Shown here one piece after another: positions 34,642-42,135 of a stretch of 47,448 bases of DNA (its first letter is position 1; every line of letters begins with the position of its first letter). A program made the translations under genes and the position numbers. Location of the stretch: positions 1 to 47,448 of the forward strand of contig JARKOX010000175.1 in assembly GCA_029975525.1 (NCBI GenBank), read 5' to 3'. This stretch comes from Prolixibacteraceae bacterium (lineage in GTDB: Bacteria > Bacteroidota > Bacteroidia > Bacteroidales > Prolixibacteraceae). The notes beneath the pieces were generated by a model that saw nothing but the letters and a program-made list of their open reading frames with translations, searched no databases and was not told the DNA's origin.

Positions 34642-35364
34642 ATGTTCCGGAGATATTTAGAAATCAGCTTTTTGATCCTGCTCGTTGTTGGGGGGATGTG
34701 CGGCAGCCAGCCGGCGTGCGCCCAGCCTGTCGGACGGGTGAGCGTACACCTGCTGGCCCAGGTGCTCAACCGCGGCGGAAAAGTGAATTATGAAAGCGAT
34801 TATTACTTCGATAAAGACAACGGAATATTTGTGTCGCACTCTTTTTACCCGAAAGAATCGATCAAAATAACCAATAAAACCGGGGAGATGAAGATCTATT
34901 TCCCGGAGAAAAATGAGGTGACCATCCGGCAGAGTTCGGTTTTTTCTTCAGACAATGAGTTGCTGTACTACTTTATCAACAACAGGACCGAAGACCTGGG
35001 GCTGAGCCGCGAAGGATTTGTGCTGACCAACACCCGGTACGACGAGGGGTACATGATTACAGAGTGGACAGCTCCGGCCGAAATGAAATCAATTAAGAAG
35101 ATCGAGTTTGTTTTTGAGAATTTTTTGCCCGTGTATGCCTGCTACTACACGCCAACCGGGAATGTCGCCAAAAAAATATATTACGACGACTATTACCTGG
35201 GGAGCAGTTTTAACCTGCCCCGGCTGATCACCGAAATCAGTTATTCGGACAAAAACGATTCAATCATCCGGCGCTCCCGCTATTCCGATATCAAAATTGG
35301 CAATGCCGTTAACGATCACTATTTCAATTTTAAGATTCCTGAAAATGCCAAGATTATTCATTAG
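34642..35364 (+). CDS. Secreted protein of unknown function, possible LolA-like fold
   Basis: A 240-aa protein with a signal peptide of about 27 residues (cleavage near ACAQ). The mature part is a run of beta strands with patterns such as VNYESDYYFDKDNGIFVSHSF and ITNKTGEMKIYFPEKNEVTI, which recall the open beta barrel of LolA/LolB-type lipoprotein carriers, but the match is weak. The C-terminal part has a repeated Tyr/Asp-rich YYDDYYLG. First gene of an operon: the YidD-like gene starts 20 nt before its stop. No metal or catalytic motif is visible. Likely periplasmic. Confidence 0.72.
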   Translation: MFRRYLEISFLILLVVGGMCGSQPACAQPVGRVSVHLLAQVLNRGGKVNYESDYYFDKDNGIFVSHSFYPKESIKITNKTGEMKIYFPEKNEVTIRQSSVFSSDNELLYYFINNRTEDLGLSREGFVLTNTRYDEGYMITEWTAPAEMKSIKKIEFVFENFLPVYACYYTPTGNVAKKIYYDDYYLGSSFNLPRLITEISYSDKNDSIIRRSRYSDIKIGNAVNDHYFNFKIPENAKIIH

Positions 35365-35806
35365 CGTGTGGCTGCTTTTCTGTTGTGTGCAGCTTGTTTG
35401 GCCGTCGCAGTGCCAGGCTCGCAAAGGGGAAAACAGCAAAGGCGATTTGCAGCTTTTTGTCCGCAAAAATCAACCGCAGCCGCAGCAGGTGATCAGGCGT
35501 TCTTTTTTGGGACAGAGCGATAGCCCGCGGGTGAAAACCTACAACCCTTTTCATCTGGCAGCCGGCGGATTGCTCTATTTTTACCAGAATACCCTGTCGC
35601 AACAGTTTTCGGCCAGTTGCCTTTACCATCCCGGATGTTCCGATTTCAGCAAACAGGCTATTCAGGAATATGGACTTTTGAAAGGAGCTTTCCTGTCGGC
35701 CGACCGGCTGACCCGCTGTAACCGGATTTCGGCGCACGATATCCATCCGCTGACCATCAACCAACAGGATCACCGGGCCGCAGATCCGGTGGAAAATTAC
35801 AAATAA
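35345..35806 (+). CDS. YidD-like protein with signal peptide
   Basis: YidD helps membrane protein insertion by YidC in other bacteria. This 153-aa product has an N-terminal hydrophobic signal segment, a polar linker, and then the YidD core at about residues 75-130: LLYFYQNTLSQQFSASCLYHPGCSDF, of which CLYHPGCSDFS replaces the usual C-x-YPSCSEY, then AIQEYGLLKGAFLSADRLTRCNR. Classical YidD is shorter and lacks the signal, so this exported form may have another role. The ATG at 35345 lies inside the end of the previous gene (20-nt overlap), and the next gene starts 12 nt after its stop. Confidence 0.82.
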   Translation: MPRLFISVWLLFCCVQLVWPSQCQARKGENSKGDLQLFVRKNQPQPQQVIRRSFLGQSDSPRVKTYNPFHLAAGGLLYFYQNTLSQQFSASCLYHPGCSDFSKQAIQEYGLLKGAFLSADRLTRCNRISAHDIHPLTINQQDHRAADPVENYK

Positions 35807-35818
35807 GGACCAACTTGC

Positions 35819-36676
35819 ATGCAACTGTTTCTGAAAAAAGCTACCCTCCTGTTATACCTGTTCTTCCCGCTTGTTCTTGTTTCGCAAAACAATCCGGATC
35901 CGCTTTTTATCCAGCACCTGGTTGGTAAAAAAATGTATTCCGAAGTGATCTTTTTGCTTGATGACCTGGAGGACTCCACTTCGGCGCAAACCGACAGTCT
36001 GCACTATTTTAAGGGCTGGAGTTTGTACTCCCTGAAATCGCTCGGGCCGTCGGCTGATCAATTGCTCCGGGTTTCGCCGGCCTCTCCGTTTTATGTCAAA
36101 AGCCGGTTTTTTGCTGCTTACAATCAGACGCACCTGGGAAATTACCAGCCGGCAAAAGAGATATTGCTCCGGTTGAATGGCGGCGACCGCGAAGCTGAAA
36201 ACCTGCGGCTGTTTCAGTTGGCCGGAATCTCGCTGCTTGAAAAAAATTACGCAGCTTTTGAAAACCTGGCCGGCCGGCTCGATACCAGCCATTACGTTTT
36301 GCATGATGAATTGCTGACATTGAACAGCTGTGCCGACCGGCTCAAATCGCACCGGCAGAAGTCACCGGCCGTGGCTGGCGTGTTTTCGGCGCTGGTGCCC
36401 GGGGCCGGAAAAATCTATGCCGGAAAAACGGCCCAGGGAATTTCGACGCTGATTACCGTGGTCGGTTTTGGATTGGTTACCCTGGAAAACTGGAAAAAGA
36501 ACGGTCCGGAAAATTTCAAAACCATTTTGTTCGGCTCGGTATTTACAACCTTCTACATCGGCAATATTTACGGGTCGGTTTATGCTGCCAGAATTTCTGA
36601 AAATGAATTTCAACATGAATACCAGAACAGGATATTATTTAATCTGCATATTCCTCTGCGGAATTTTTTCAATTGA
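35819..36676 (+). CDS. TPR-like exported protein with C-terminal PGxGxxYxG membrane domain (first copy)
   Basis: A 285-aa protein with a signal peptide (ending LVLVSQN), a helical TPR-like part (about residues 30-175, with SLHYFKGWSLYSLKSLG, AAYNQTHLGNYQPAKEILL and LAGISLLEKNYAAFENLA) and a membrane domain from about 190: GVFSALVPGAGKIYAGKTAQGIS, core PGAGKIYAGKTAQG, then two spans. The motif resembles the TM2/DUF5683 type. It is related in architecture to the next gene, whose start lies 62-74 nt before this stop. Function unknown. Confidence 0.75.
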   Translation: MQLFLKKATLLLYLFFPLVLVSQNNPDPLFIQHLVGKKMYSEVIFLLDDLEDSTSAQTDSLHYFKGWSLYSLKSLGPSADQLLRVSPASPFYVKSRFFAAYNQTHLGNYQPAKEILLRLNGGDREAENLRLFQLAGISLLEKNYAAFENLAGRLDTSHYVLHDELLTLNSCADRLKSHRQKSPAVAGVFSALVPGAGKIYAGKTAQGISTLITVVGFGLVTLENWKKNGPENFKTILFGSVFTTFYIGNIYGSVYAARISENEFQHEYQNRILFNLHIPLRNFFN

Positions 36677-37529
36677 CTCTTCTGCCGCTCAAAAAGGGGA
36701 AGATTCTGCCGTGGTGGCAGACAGCCTGTTTGCTGCCGGAAATTTTTTTGAAGCCTCGGTATATTATGAAGCAGCGCTTTTTTACAATTCCGGCACGCTT
36801 CCGGAAGATGAATTAATCCTGAAAAAAGCCTATTGTTATAAATTTCTGGAACGATACCCGGAATGCCTGAACCAGCTGGAACAGATCAATTTGGTGAGTG
36901 TGGCCGATTCGGTCCGCAGAAGTGTGGTTTACGAACAGGCTGTTTGTAACTATCTGGCCGGGGATGCCCAGCGGGCATTGATGAAAGTAATCCAGTTTAA
37001 ACAATTGGGCGTCCTGTCGGCGGATGATCCGTTTTTTGCAGGCATAAAAATGCTGGAAATACTGGCGTTGAACGAAACCCGGCAGTGGGAGCAGGCCGGA
37101 CGTTGTGCCGTAGATTTTGTTGCCGAGATAGCTGAAACCCCCGAGGTAAAAGCTGACCTGACCAGCAGAATTGAAAAACTTTATCAGAAAAAGAACCTTC
37201 CGAAAGAACTGAAAAGCGAGAAAGCCAAAGATTTATCCCGGTTTGTTCCGGGGTTGGGGCAGTTTTATTGCGGAAGGGTAAAAGAGGGACTGGTTAGTTT
37301 GGTGGTAAATGCCTCTTTCCTCTATTTCGGACTTCACCAGCTTTATTACAAATACTATTTTACCGGTTACATGGCCGGGTTAGGCATCTTTCACAAAACT
37401 TATTTCGGGGGAATGCACCGGTGCGAAATTTTAGCGCAGACCGAAAACGAACGCACCCTGAAATCCTTCAATGCCAGCTGTCTGGCCATCCTCGGAGATT
37501 TGTATTCCGGCGACCCGGAGACGCTCTGA
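36615..37529 (+). CDS. TPR-like exported protein with C-terminal PGxGxxYxG membrane domain (second copy)
   Basis: A 304-aa protein with the same plan as its upstream neighbour: signal peptide (CGIFSIDSSAAQ), helical repeats (VVADSLFAAGNFFEASVYYE, ILKKAYCYKFLERYPECLNQL, AVCNYLAGDAQRALMKVIQF) and a membrane domain starting RFVPGLGQFYCGRVKEGLVSL. The ATG at 36615 begins the signal peptide; an ATG at 36603 in the same frame is an alternative. It overlaps the previous gene by 62 nt, so the two are translated from different frames of one transcript. Gene duplication with later divergence is likely. A hairpin at its 3' end serves the convergent ettA. Confidence 0.75.
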   Translation: MNTRTGYYLICIFLCGIFSIDSSAAQKGEDSAVVADSLFAAGNFFEASVYYEAALFYNSGTLPEDELILKKAYCYKFLERYPECLNQLEQINLVSVADSVRRSVVYEQAVCNYLAGDAQRALMKVIQFKQLGVLSADDPFFAGIKMLEILALNETRQWEQAGRCAVDFVAEIAETPEVKADLTSRIEKLYQKKNLPKELKSEKAKDLSRFVPGLGQFYCGRVKEGLVSLVVNASFLYFGLHQLYYKYYFTGYMAGLGIFHKTYFGGMHRCEILAQTENERTLKSFNASCLAILGDLYSGDPETL

Positions 37530-37564
37530 AAAAGATTATCCTCCCGGAATGCAGGAGGATAATC
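37529..37564 (-). terminator. Intrinsic terminator of ettA
   Basis: GATTATCCTCC (37534-37544) and GGAGGATAATC (37554-37564) are perfect 11-bp arms with a 9-nt loop. On the minus strand the stem is followed by TTTTTCAG, so it terminates ettA; the plus strand lacks a T-run but the hairpin may still mark the 3' end of the opposing operon. Confidence 0.8.
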
Positions 37565-37575
37565 GGACAGCTTTG

Positions 37576-39261
37576 CTATTTTACCAGTTTTTTATATTTC
37601 ACCCGTTTGGGAGCTTCGTCGCCCAGGCGTTTGCGGCGGTTCTCCTCGTATTCCGAGAAGGAGCCTTCGAAAAAGTGGACGTGCGAGTCGCCTTCGAATG
37701 CCAGGATGTGGGTGGCGATACGGTCCAGGAACCAGCGGTCGTGTGAGATGATAACGGCACAGCCGGCAAAACTTTCCAGCCCTTCTTCGAGGGCACGCAG
37801 GGTGTTGACGTCGATGTCGTTGGTGGGTTCGTCGAGCAGCAGCACGTTGCCTTCGGCTTTCAGCGCCAGTGCCAGGTGCAGGCGGTTGCGTTCCCCTCCC
37901 GACAGTGCGCTGCATTTTTTCTCCTGGTCGGCGCCGGAGAAGTTAAAGCGGGCCACGTAGGCGCGGGCATTTACCAGCCGGCCGCCCAGCTGGATGTTGT
38001 CCAAGCCTCCCGAAATGACTTCGTACACCGATTTTTCAGGATCGATTGCCCGGTGGGTCTGGTCCACGTAGCTGATTTTGACGGTTTCCCCAATCTGGAT
38101 CTGACCAGTGTCAGCTTCTTCCTGCCCCATGATCAGGCGGAAGAGGGTGGTTTTTCCCGAACCGTTGGGGCCGATCACCCCAATAATTCCTGCCGGCGGA
38201 AGTGAAAAGTCGAGATCCTGGAACAGAATCCGGTCGCCAAATCCCTTCGATACCCCGTGGGCCTCGATCACCTTGTCGCCCAGGCGCGGACCGTTCGGGA
38301 TAAAAATCTCCAGCCGTTCTTCTTTTTGTTTTACATCTTCATTCAGCATTTTATCGTAGGCCGACAAACGGGCTTTCGATTTGGCGTGTCGGGCTTTGGG
38401 GGCCATGCGGACCCATTCGAGCTCCCGCTCAAGCGTTTTGCGCCGTTTGGTGGCGCCTTTTTCTTCCAGCTCCAGCCGTTTCGATTTCTGTTCGAGCCAC
38501 GAGGTGTAGTTTCCTTTCCAGGGAATTCCTTCCCCGCGGTCAAGTTCGAGGATCCAGCCGGCTACATTGTCGAGGAAGTAGCGGTCGTGGGTGATACAGA
38601 TGACCGTTCCTTTGTACTGTTGGAGGTGTTGTTCGAGCCATAAAATACTTTCGGCATCGAGGTGGTTGGTCGGCTCGTCGAGCAGGAGGACGTCGGGTTC
38701 CCGGAGGAGGAGGCGGCAGAGCGCTACTCGGCGGCGTTCACCACCCGACAGTTCGCGCACCGGCTGGTCGTCGGGCGGGCACTGCAGCGCGTCCATGGCC
38801 CGTTCGAGCCTCGAATCGAGGTTCCAGGCGTCGAAGCGGTCGATTTTTTCCTGCAAAACGGCTTGTTCCGCCATCAGCTTGTCCATAACATCGGGGTTTT
38901 CATAAACTTCCGGAAGCCCGAATTTCAGGTTGATCTCCTCATATTCTTTGAGGGCATCCACCACTTCCTGCACCCCTTCCTGCACCACTTCCTTGACGGT
39001 TTTGTTTTCGTCGAGGTGGGGCTCCTGTTCCAGCAATCCTACCGAGTAGCCTGGCGAAAAGACCAGTTCGCCCTGAAAGGATTTGTCGATTCCGGCAATA
39101 ATGCGCAACAGGGTTGACTTTCCGCTACCGTTAAGCCCGATAATGCCAATTTTGGCGCCCAGGAAAAAGGAGAGCGAGATGTCTTTAATAACCGTCTTAT
39201 TGGGAGGGTAAGTTTTACTCACCCGGTGCATCGAAAAGATAATTTGCTTGTCGTCGGCCAT
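37576..39261 (-). CDS. ettA: Energy-dependent translational throttle EttA (ABC-F)
   Basis: ABC-F ATPase that binds the ribosomal E site and controls entry into elongation according to ATP level. The 561-aa product has two ABC domains: Walker A GLNGSGKST (residues 42-50) and GPNGSGKTT, signatures LSGGERRRVALCRLLL and LSGGERNRLHLALAL, Walker B LLLDEPTNHLD and LLLDEPTNDID, and the arm and linker regions (WLEQKSKRLELEEKG, RLSAYDKMLNED) typical of EttA. There are no membrane spans. Length is that of EttA. The RAM-domain gene ends 65 nt upstream on the same strand, and a TAnnTTTG box lies in that gap. Confidence 0.95.
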   Translation of the reverse strand: MADDKQIIFSMHRVSKTYPPNKTVIKDISLSFFLGAKIGIIGLNGSGKSTLLRIIAGIDKSFQGELVFSPGYSVGLLEQEPHLDENKTVKEVVQEGVQEVVDALKEYEEINLKFGLPEVYENPDVMDKLMAEQAVLQEKIDRFDAWNLDSRLERAMDALQCPPDDQPVRELSGGERRRVALCRLLLREPDVLLLDEPTNHLDAESILWLEQHLQQYKGTVICITHDRYFLDNVAGWILELDRGEGIPWKGNYTSWLEQKSKRLELEEKGATKRRKTLERELEWVRMAPKARHAKSKARLSAYDKMLNEDVKQKEERLEIFIPNGPRLGDKVIEAHGVSKGFGDRILFQDLDFSLPPAGIIGVIGPNGSGKTTLFRLIMGQEEADTGQIQIGETVKISYVDQTHRAIDPEKSVYEVISGGLDNIQLGGRLVNARAYVARFNFSGADQEKKCSALSGGERNRLHLALALKAEGNVLLLDEPTNDIDVNTLRALEEGLESFAGCAVIISHDRWFLDRIATHILAFEGDSHVHFFEGSFSEYEENRRKRLGDEAPKRVKYKKLVK

Positions 39262-39285
39262 TTTATTTTTGTTTTTTTAGTGCGG

Positions 39286-39293
39286 CAAAAATA
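39286..39293 (-). promoter_or_regulatory. Candidate -7 box of ettA promoter (TATTTTTG)
   Basis: Minus-strand TATTTTTG matches TAnnTTTG, 25 nt upstream of the ettA ATG, between ettA and the RAM-domain gene. Confidence 0.4.
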
Positions 39294-39326
39294 TAAAAAG
39301 GTTTAGTTCTTTTAAATTGTCCGGAG

Positions 39327-39602
39327 TCAGCTGCCCAGATCAAACATTCCGGCAATGTCCTGTGCCGATATTTTTTTGAAAGCGATCATCGACTCGGTGT
39401 GGGTGATGCCTTCCACTTTGGAGAGTTTTTCGGTGATCAGCACCGAGAGCTCTTCAATGCGGGGAAGGCGTAAAATGGCCAGCAGGTCGTAACGCCCGCT
39501 CACCGAATAGACTTCATCTACGCCGTCAATGCCGGCCAATTGTGCGCCTACACTGTTTACTCGGGTGCGTTCGGTGTTAATCAATACAATTGCAGTTATC
39601 AT
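39327..39602 (-). CDS. Stand-alone AsnC/Lrp ligand-binding (RAM) domain protein
   Basis: A 91-aa protein equal to the C-terminal RAM domain of Lrp/AsnC regulators: AIVLINTERTRVNSVGAQL, GIDGVDEVYSVSGRYDLLAIL and EGITHTESMIAFK. The helix-turn-helix half is absent, and the upstream DNA does not encode one, so it is a genuine stand-alone form of the kind found in many bacteria and archaea, which may bind amino acids or pair with full-length regulators. It precedes ettA by 65 nt and follows the NTF2-like lipoprotein gene by 30 nt on the same strand. Confidence 0.9.
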   Translation of the reverse strand: MITAIVLINTERTRVNSVGAQLAGIDGVDEVYSVSGRYDLLAILRLPRIEELSVLITEKLSKVEGITHTESMIAFKKISAQDIAGMFDLGS

Positions 39603-39632
39603 TTTATCTGTTTTTTTTGGGTTCTTCAGTTT

Positions 39633-40085
39633 TTAAAAGCCAGGCACCGGCGGTTTGATTCCTTCATTTCCGGTGTCGAGAATATATTTCCATTTTCCGT
39701 TACGGTCTTTTTTCCACACCGAAACATAGGTTCCGCGAGTGGTATCGCCGTTGGCCGCGGCGGTGTAAATTCCGTAGGTAAATCCCAGTTCGCCCGATTG
39801 GGCAATTTGGCCCGAAACAGGCTCCCAGGTTAAGGTCAACGGAGTATTTTTCGCGGGTTCATAGAGGCGGATAATGGCCTCGCGGCCGGTAATGGGCAGG
39901 CTGTTTTTACGCAGCAGCACGGCATCGGGATGGGCAAATTCGACAAAAGCACGGGGCACACCGTTCTCTTTTGAATAGGCTGAGAAATTCCGGTCGGCTT
40001 CCAGCAGTTGTTCCGCCGAGGGCTGACGCGAGGCGCAGCCGGTTGCCAGCAGTCCGGCCAGACAAAGCGTTGCAACTATTTTCAT
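39633..40085 (-). CDS. NTF2/SnoaL-like lipoprotein (DUF4440 type)
   Basis: A 150-aa lipoprotein: signal ending LLATGC with Cys17, then an NTF2-like fold of about 125 residues with [40 protein letters not shown], and the closing strands [22 protein letters not shown] (core [11 protein letters not shown]) and [11 protein letters not shown]. This pattern matches DUF4440-type proteins, which bind small ligands or have lost catalysis. The ATG at 40085 overlaps the macro-domain stop by 4 nt, so the two genes are coupled. Function unknown. Confidence 0.82.
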   Translation of the reverse strand: MKIVATLCLAGLLATGCASRQPSAEQLLEADRNFSAYSKENGVPRAFVEFAHPDAVLLRKNSLPITGREAIIRLYEPAKNTPLTLTWEPVSGQIAQSGELGFTYGIYTAAANGDTTRGTYVSVWKKDRNGKWKYILDTGNEGIKPPVPGF

Positions 40086-40585
40086 GACATCAGGTGGTGG
40101 TAGATCTGGTAATTTTCTTCGTCGAAAACACAGAAGATAACCTTTTCGATTTCCGGATGCTGTTCCACAAAGCGGGTTACTTCGTCGAGGGCGATGCGGG
40201 CCGCCTGCTCCTTCGGGAAATGGTACACTCCGGTGCTGATGTTGGGAAAAGCAATGGTTTTCAGGCCGTTTCCGACCGCCAGTTGCAGGCTCCACCGGTA
40301 ACAGGAGGCGAGTTTTTCGGCTTCGCCATGGTTTCCGCCTTTCCAAACCGGGCCAACGGTGTGGATGACAAACCGGGCTGGCAGGTTGTAACCTTTGGTG
40401 ATTTTGGCGCTCCCGGTAGCACAGCCATTCAGGGTGCGGCATTCCGCAAGCAGTTGCGGGCCGGCTGCCCGGTGGATAGCGCCGTCAACTCCGCCGCCCC
40501 CCAGCAGGGTGGTGTTGGCTGCATTGACCACCGCGTCTACTTCCAGCCGGGTGATATCGCCGTGGTAGAGTTCAATTTTTTTCAT
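40082..40585 (-). CDS. Macro-domain protein, O-acetyl-ADP-ribose deacetylase type
   Basis: Cytosolic protein that binds ADP-ribose; the YmdB-like class removes the acetyl group from O-acetyl-ADP-ribose or ADP-ribose from proteins. The 167-aa product has [30 protein letters not shown], of which [18 protein letters not shown] is the diagnostic loop, [17 protein letters not shown] and [12 protein letters not shown], with Asn and Asp residues at the usual active-site positions. Length is typical of YmdB. It is first in a minus-strand unit with the NTF2-like lipoprotein, and probably the RAM protein. Confidence 0.93.
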   Translation of the reverse strand: MKKIELYHGDITRLEVDAVVNAANTTLLGGGGVDGAIHRAAGPQLLAECRTLNGCATGSAKITKGYNLPARFVIHTVGPVWKGGNHGEAEKLASCYRWSLQLAVGNGLKTIAFPNISTGVYHFPKEQAARIALDEVTRFVEQHPEIEKVIFCVFDEENYQIYHHLMS

Positions 40586-40655
40586 GGCGACTTTTTTTTT
40601 GTTTATTATTCGTTGGTTTTCAATTTATTTTCGAAGTTAAAACAAAACCGGGTTA

Positions 40656-40703
40656 CAAAAAAGAATCTCTGTAATCCTGTTGGGTACAAAATTACAGAGA
40701 TTC
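40656..40703 (-). terminator. Intrinsic terminator of the DUF1080 gene
   Basis: GAATCTCTGTAAT (40663-40675) and ATTACAGAGATTC (40691-40703) are perfect 13-bp arms with a 15-nt loop. On the minus strand the stem is followed by TTTTTTGTAACC. It lies 46 nt after the DUF1080 stop. Confidence 0.85.
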
Positions 40704-40748
40704 GGAAATAAGTCTGCCGCACCGGGCGTGTTTCAGGCTGCCTCCTTT

Positions 40749-41561
40749 TTATTGGGGCATAATTTCTTTCGGAAGTTTCGAAATGGACTGGATCTCGATG
40801 CTTTTTACAAAGAGTTCGCCGCCTTCCGACTGAAGCTGGATCTTGCCGGAGGTAAGCGGTTTTACGGCGCCATTTTCGAAAACGCCAGTGTTGTTGTTCA
40901 CCATAACGGTTACGCCGTTTACCACATGAACGGAAGTTTGTCCGAAACAGTAGAGGTCAACGGTGTTCCACTCGCCAAGGGGTTTTTCGGCATCGGTCGA
41001 TTTTTTGATCGATTTGCCGTTGGCATGTTCGCCGAAAGGCAGTATTTCAGCCCCGGGGGTAAACACAAAATTGTTGGTTTCGGCATTTTTAACGGCAGCT
41101 GTTTCGCAGGCCGTATTGTTCATCAGGTAGGTGTCGCCCAGGTTTTCGTGCATCAGCTGGTGCTCGATGTTGACCATCCAGGTGCCGAGTGCTGCGCCGA
41201 ATTCACCGAAGCTGTGGTAGAGCAGGCCGCTGTTGCGTTTGGTAAAAACTTCGTCGCCCCATTTGAAAACCAGCCGCAGGTGGTAGTTCTCAAACGACGC
41301 TTGGGTGGCGAGCGATCCGTTCACCTCTCCCGAGATGCGGATGAGTTTGACCCCCTCTTCTTCGACCACTGAAAAGACTTTTTCAACGGTAGCTACCTGG
41401 GCTAAACTGTCGAAGCCGGCCAGCGGCGTTCCCAAGTATTTATCCCAATTGTCGAGATTTTCGCCGTTAAACAGCGGCTGCCAGGGCTGCTCTTTTTCCT
41501 GACAGGAGTTGAAAACAACAAATACACCGATAATCAGTGCAGAAAGAAACAATTTTCTCAT
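40749..41561 (-). CDS. DUF1080 (3-keto-disaccharide hydrolase-like) lipoprotein
   Basis: A 270-aa lipoprotein with signal ending VFNSC (Cys20) and the DUF1080 fold, a concanavalin-like beta-sandwich: WQPLFNGENLDNWDKYLG at the start of the domain, FENYHLRLVFKWGDE, NSGLLYHSFGE and EWNTVDLYCFGQTSVHVVNG. The family contains 3-keto-disaccharide hydrolases and many uncharacterised members, so the reaction cannot be named with certainty. It probably acts in the periplasm or at the cell surface on sugars. A terminator hairpin lies between it and the HTH gene upstream, only 22 nt before its ATG. Confidence 0.85.
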   Translation of the reverse strand: MRKLFLSALIIGVFVVFNSCQEKEQPWQPLFNGENLDNWDKYLGTPLAGFDSLAQVATVEKVFSVVEEEGVKLIRISGEVNGSLATQASFENYHLRLVFKWGDEVFTKRNSGLLYHSFGEFGAALGTWMVNIEHQLMHENLGDTYLMNNTACETAAVKNAETNNFVFTPGAEILPFGEHANGKSIKKSTDAEKPLGEWNTVDLYCFGQTSVHVVNGVTVMVNNNTGVFENGAVKPLTSGKIQLQSEGGELFVKSIEIQSISKLPKEIMPQ

Positions 41562-41582
41562 AGTCTTTGGTTTTTAGATAAA

Positions 41583-41612
41583 AAAAACTGCCCTAAATAT
41601 AGGACAGTTTTT
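41583..41612 (-). terminator. Terminator between the HTH gene and the DUF1080 gene
   Basis: AAAAACTG.CCTA / TAGG.CAGTTTTT around an AAATAT-type loop (stem arms 41583-41595 and 41600-41612, one mismatch), with A/T-runs on both flanks, so it can work in both directions. It ends the HTH gene and lies 22 nt before the DUF1080 ATG, where it may also act as an attenuator. Confidence 0.65.
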
Positions 41613-41636
41613 CCTTGGCCGGATAAATATTTTCTG

Positions 41637-41891
41637 TTAAACCATTTGGGCTGCAATAATTTCCTGTGCCCTCTCCAGAATTGACGTATCATCGAGTAAT
41701 ACGATACCCCCGTTAGGGCCTGGTTCCATGTGGATACCCACTGTTGTTCCTTTTTCATAATTTGCACCACCGAAGTAGTTTCTGACGGTCTCCTCACTCA
41801 CCTGGAATTCATCTGCAATCTGTTTGATGGAACCGTCAGGCAAACTGTCTTTGATTTTGCGCAACTCATTGAAAGTGATTTTCCTCTCCAT
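41637..41891 (-). CDS. Small helix-turn-helix protein
   Basis: An 84-aa protein with an N-terminal HTH (about residues 6-42: ITFNELRKIKDSLPDGSIKQ, then IADEFQVSEETVRNYFGG, where VSEETVRNYF is the recognition helix) and a C-terminal tail with GGIVLLDDTSILERAQEIIAAQ. The helix pattern resembles those of the sigma-like and AsnC-like HTH class. A short basic N terminus and no other domain suggest a compact DNA-binding protein; family name not known to me. A 27-nt palindrome lies 71-97 nt upstream of the ATG, a candidate operator. Confidence 0.75.
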   Translation of the reverse strand: MERKITFNELRKIKDSLPDGSIKQIADEFQVSEETVRNYFGGANYEKGTTVGIHMEPGPNGGIVLLDDTSILERAQEIIAAQMV

Positions 41892-41961
41892 AGCCGTAAG
41901 ATTTTATGCGTTTAATAATTATTGTTGTTTGAATTTCCTAAAGTTAGAATTAATATTTTAA

Positions 41962-41988
41962 TAACGTACCCGTCGGGGGTATGTTATA
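41962..41988. promoter_or_regulatory. Palindrome upstream of the HTH gene, candidate operator
   Basis: ATAACgTACCC (41962-41972), spacer GTCGG, GGGTAtGTTAT (41978-41988): symmetric arms with ten pairs and one G-U. It lies 71 nt before the HTH gene ATG in a 244-nt AT-rich gap that holds no gene. It may be an operator or a leader hairpin. Confidence 0.5.
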
Positions 41989-42135
41989 TAAGCAATACTT
42001 GCGGGCTGTTGGGTTGAAAATACCTGTAAAAATGGGCAGGGAATTGCCTAAACCTTATCGGACAAGAAGAAAAGTGAACCCTTTGGTTGAACCAAACATA
42101 ACAGACAGGAGCGTTTTTTAACAATTTTTAAACAT

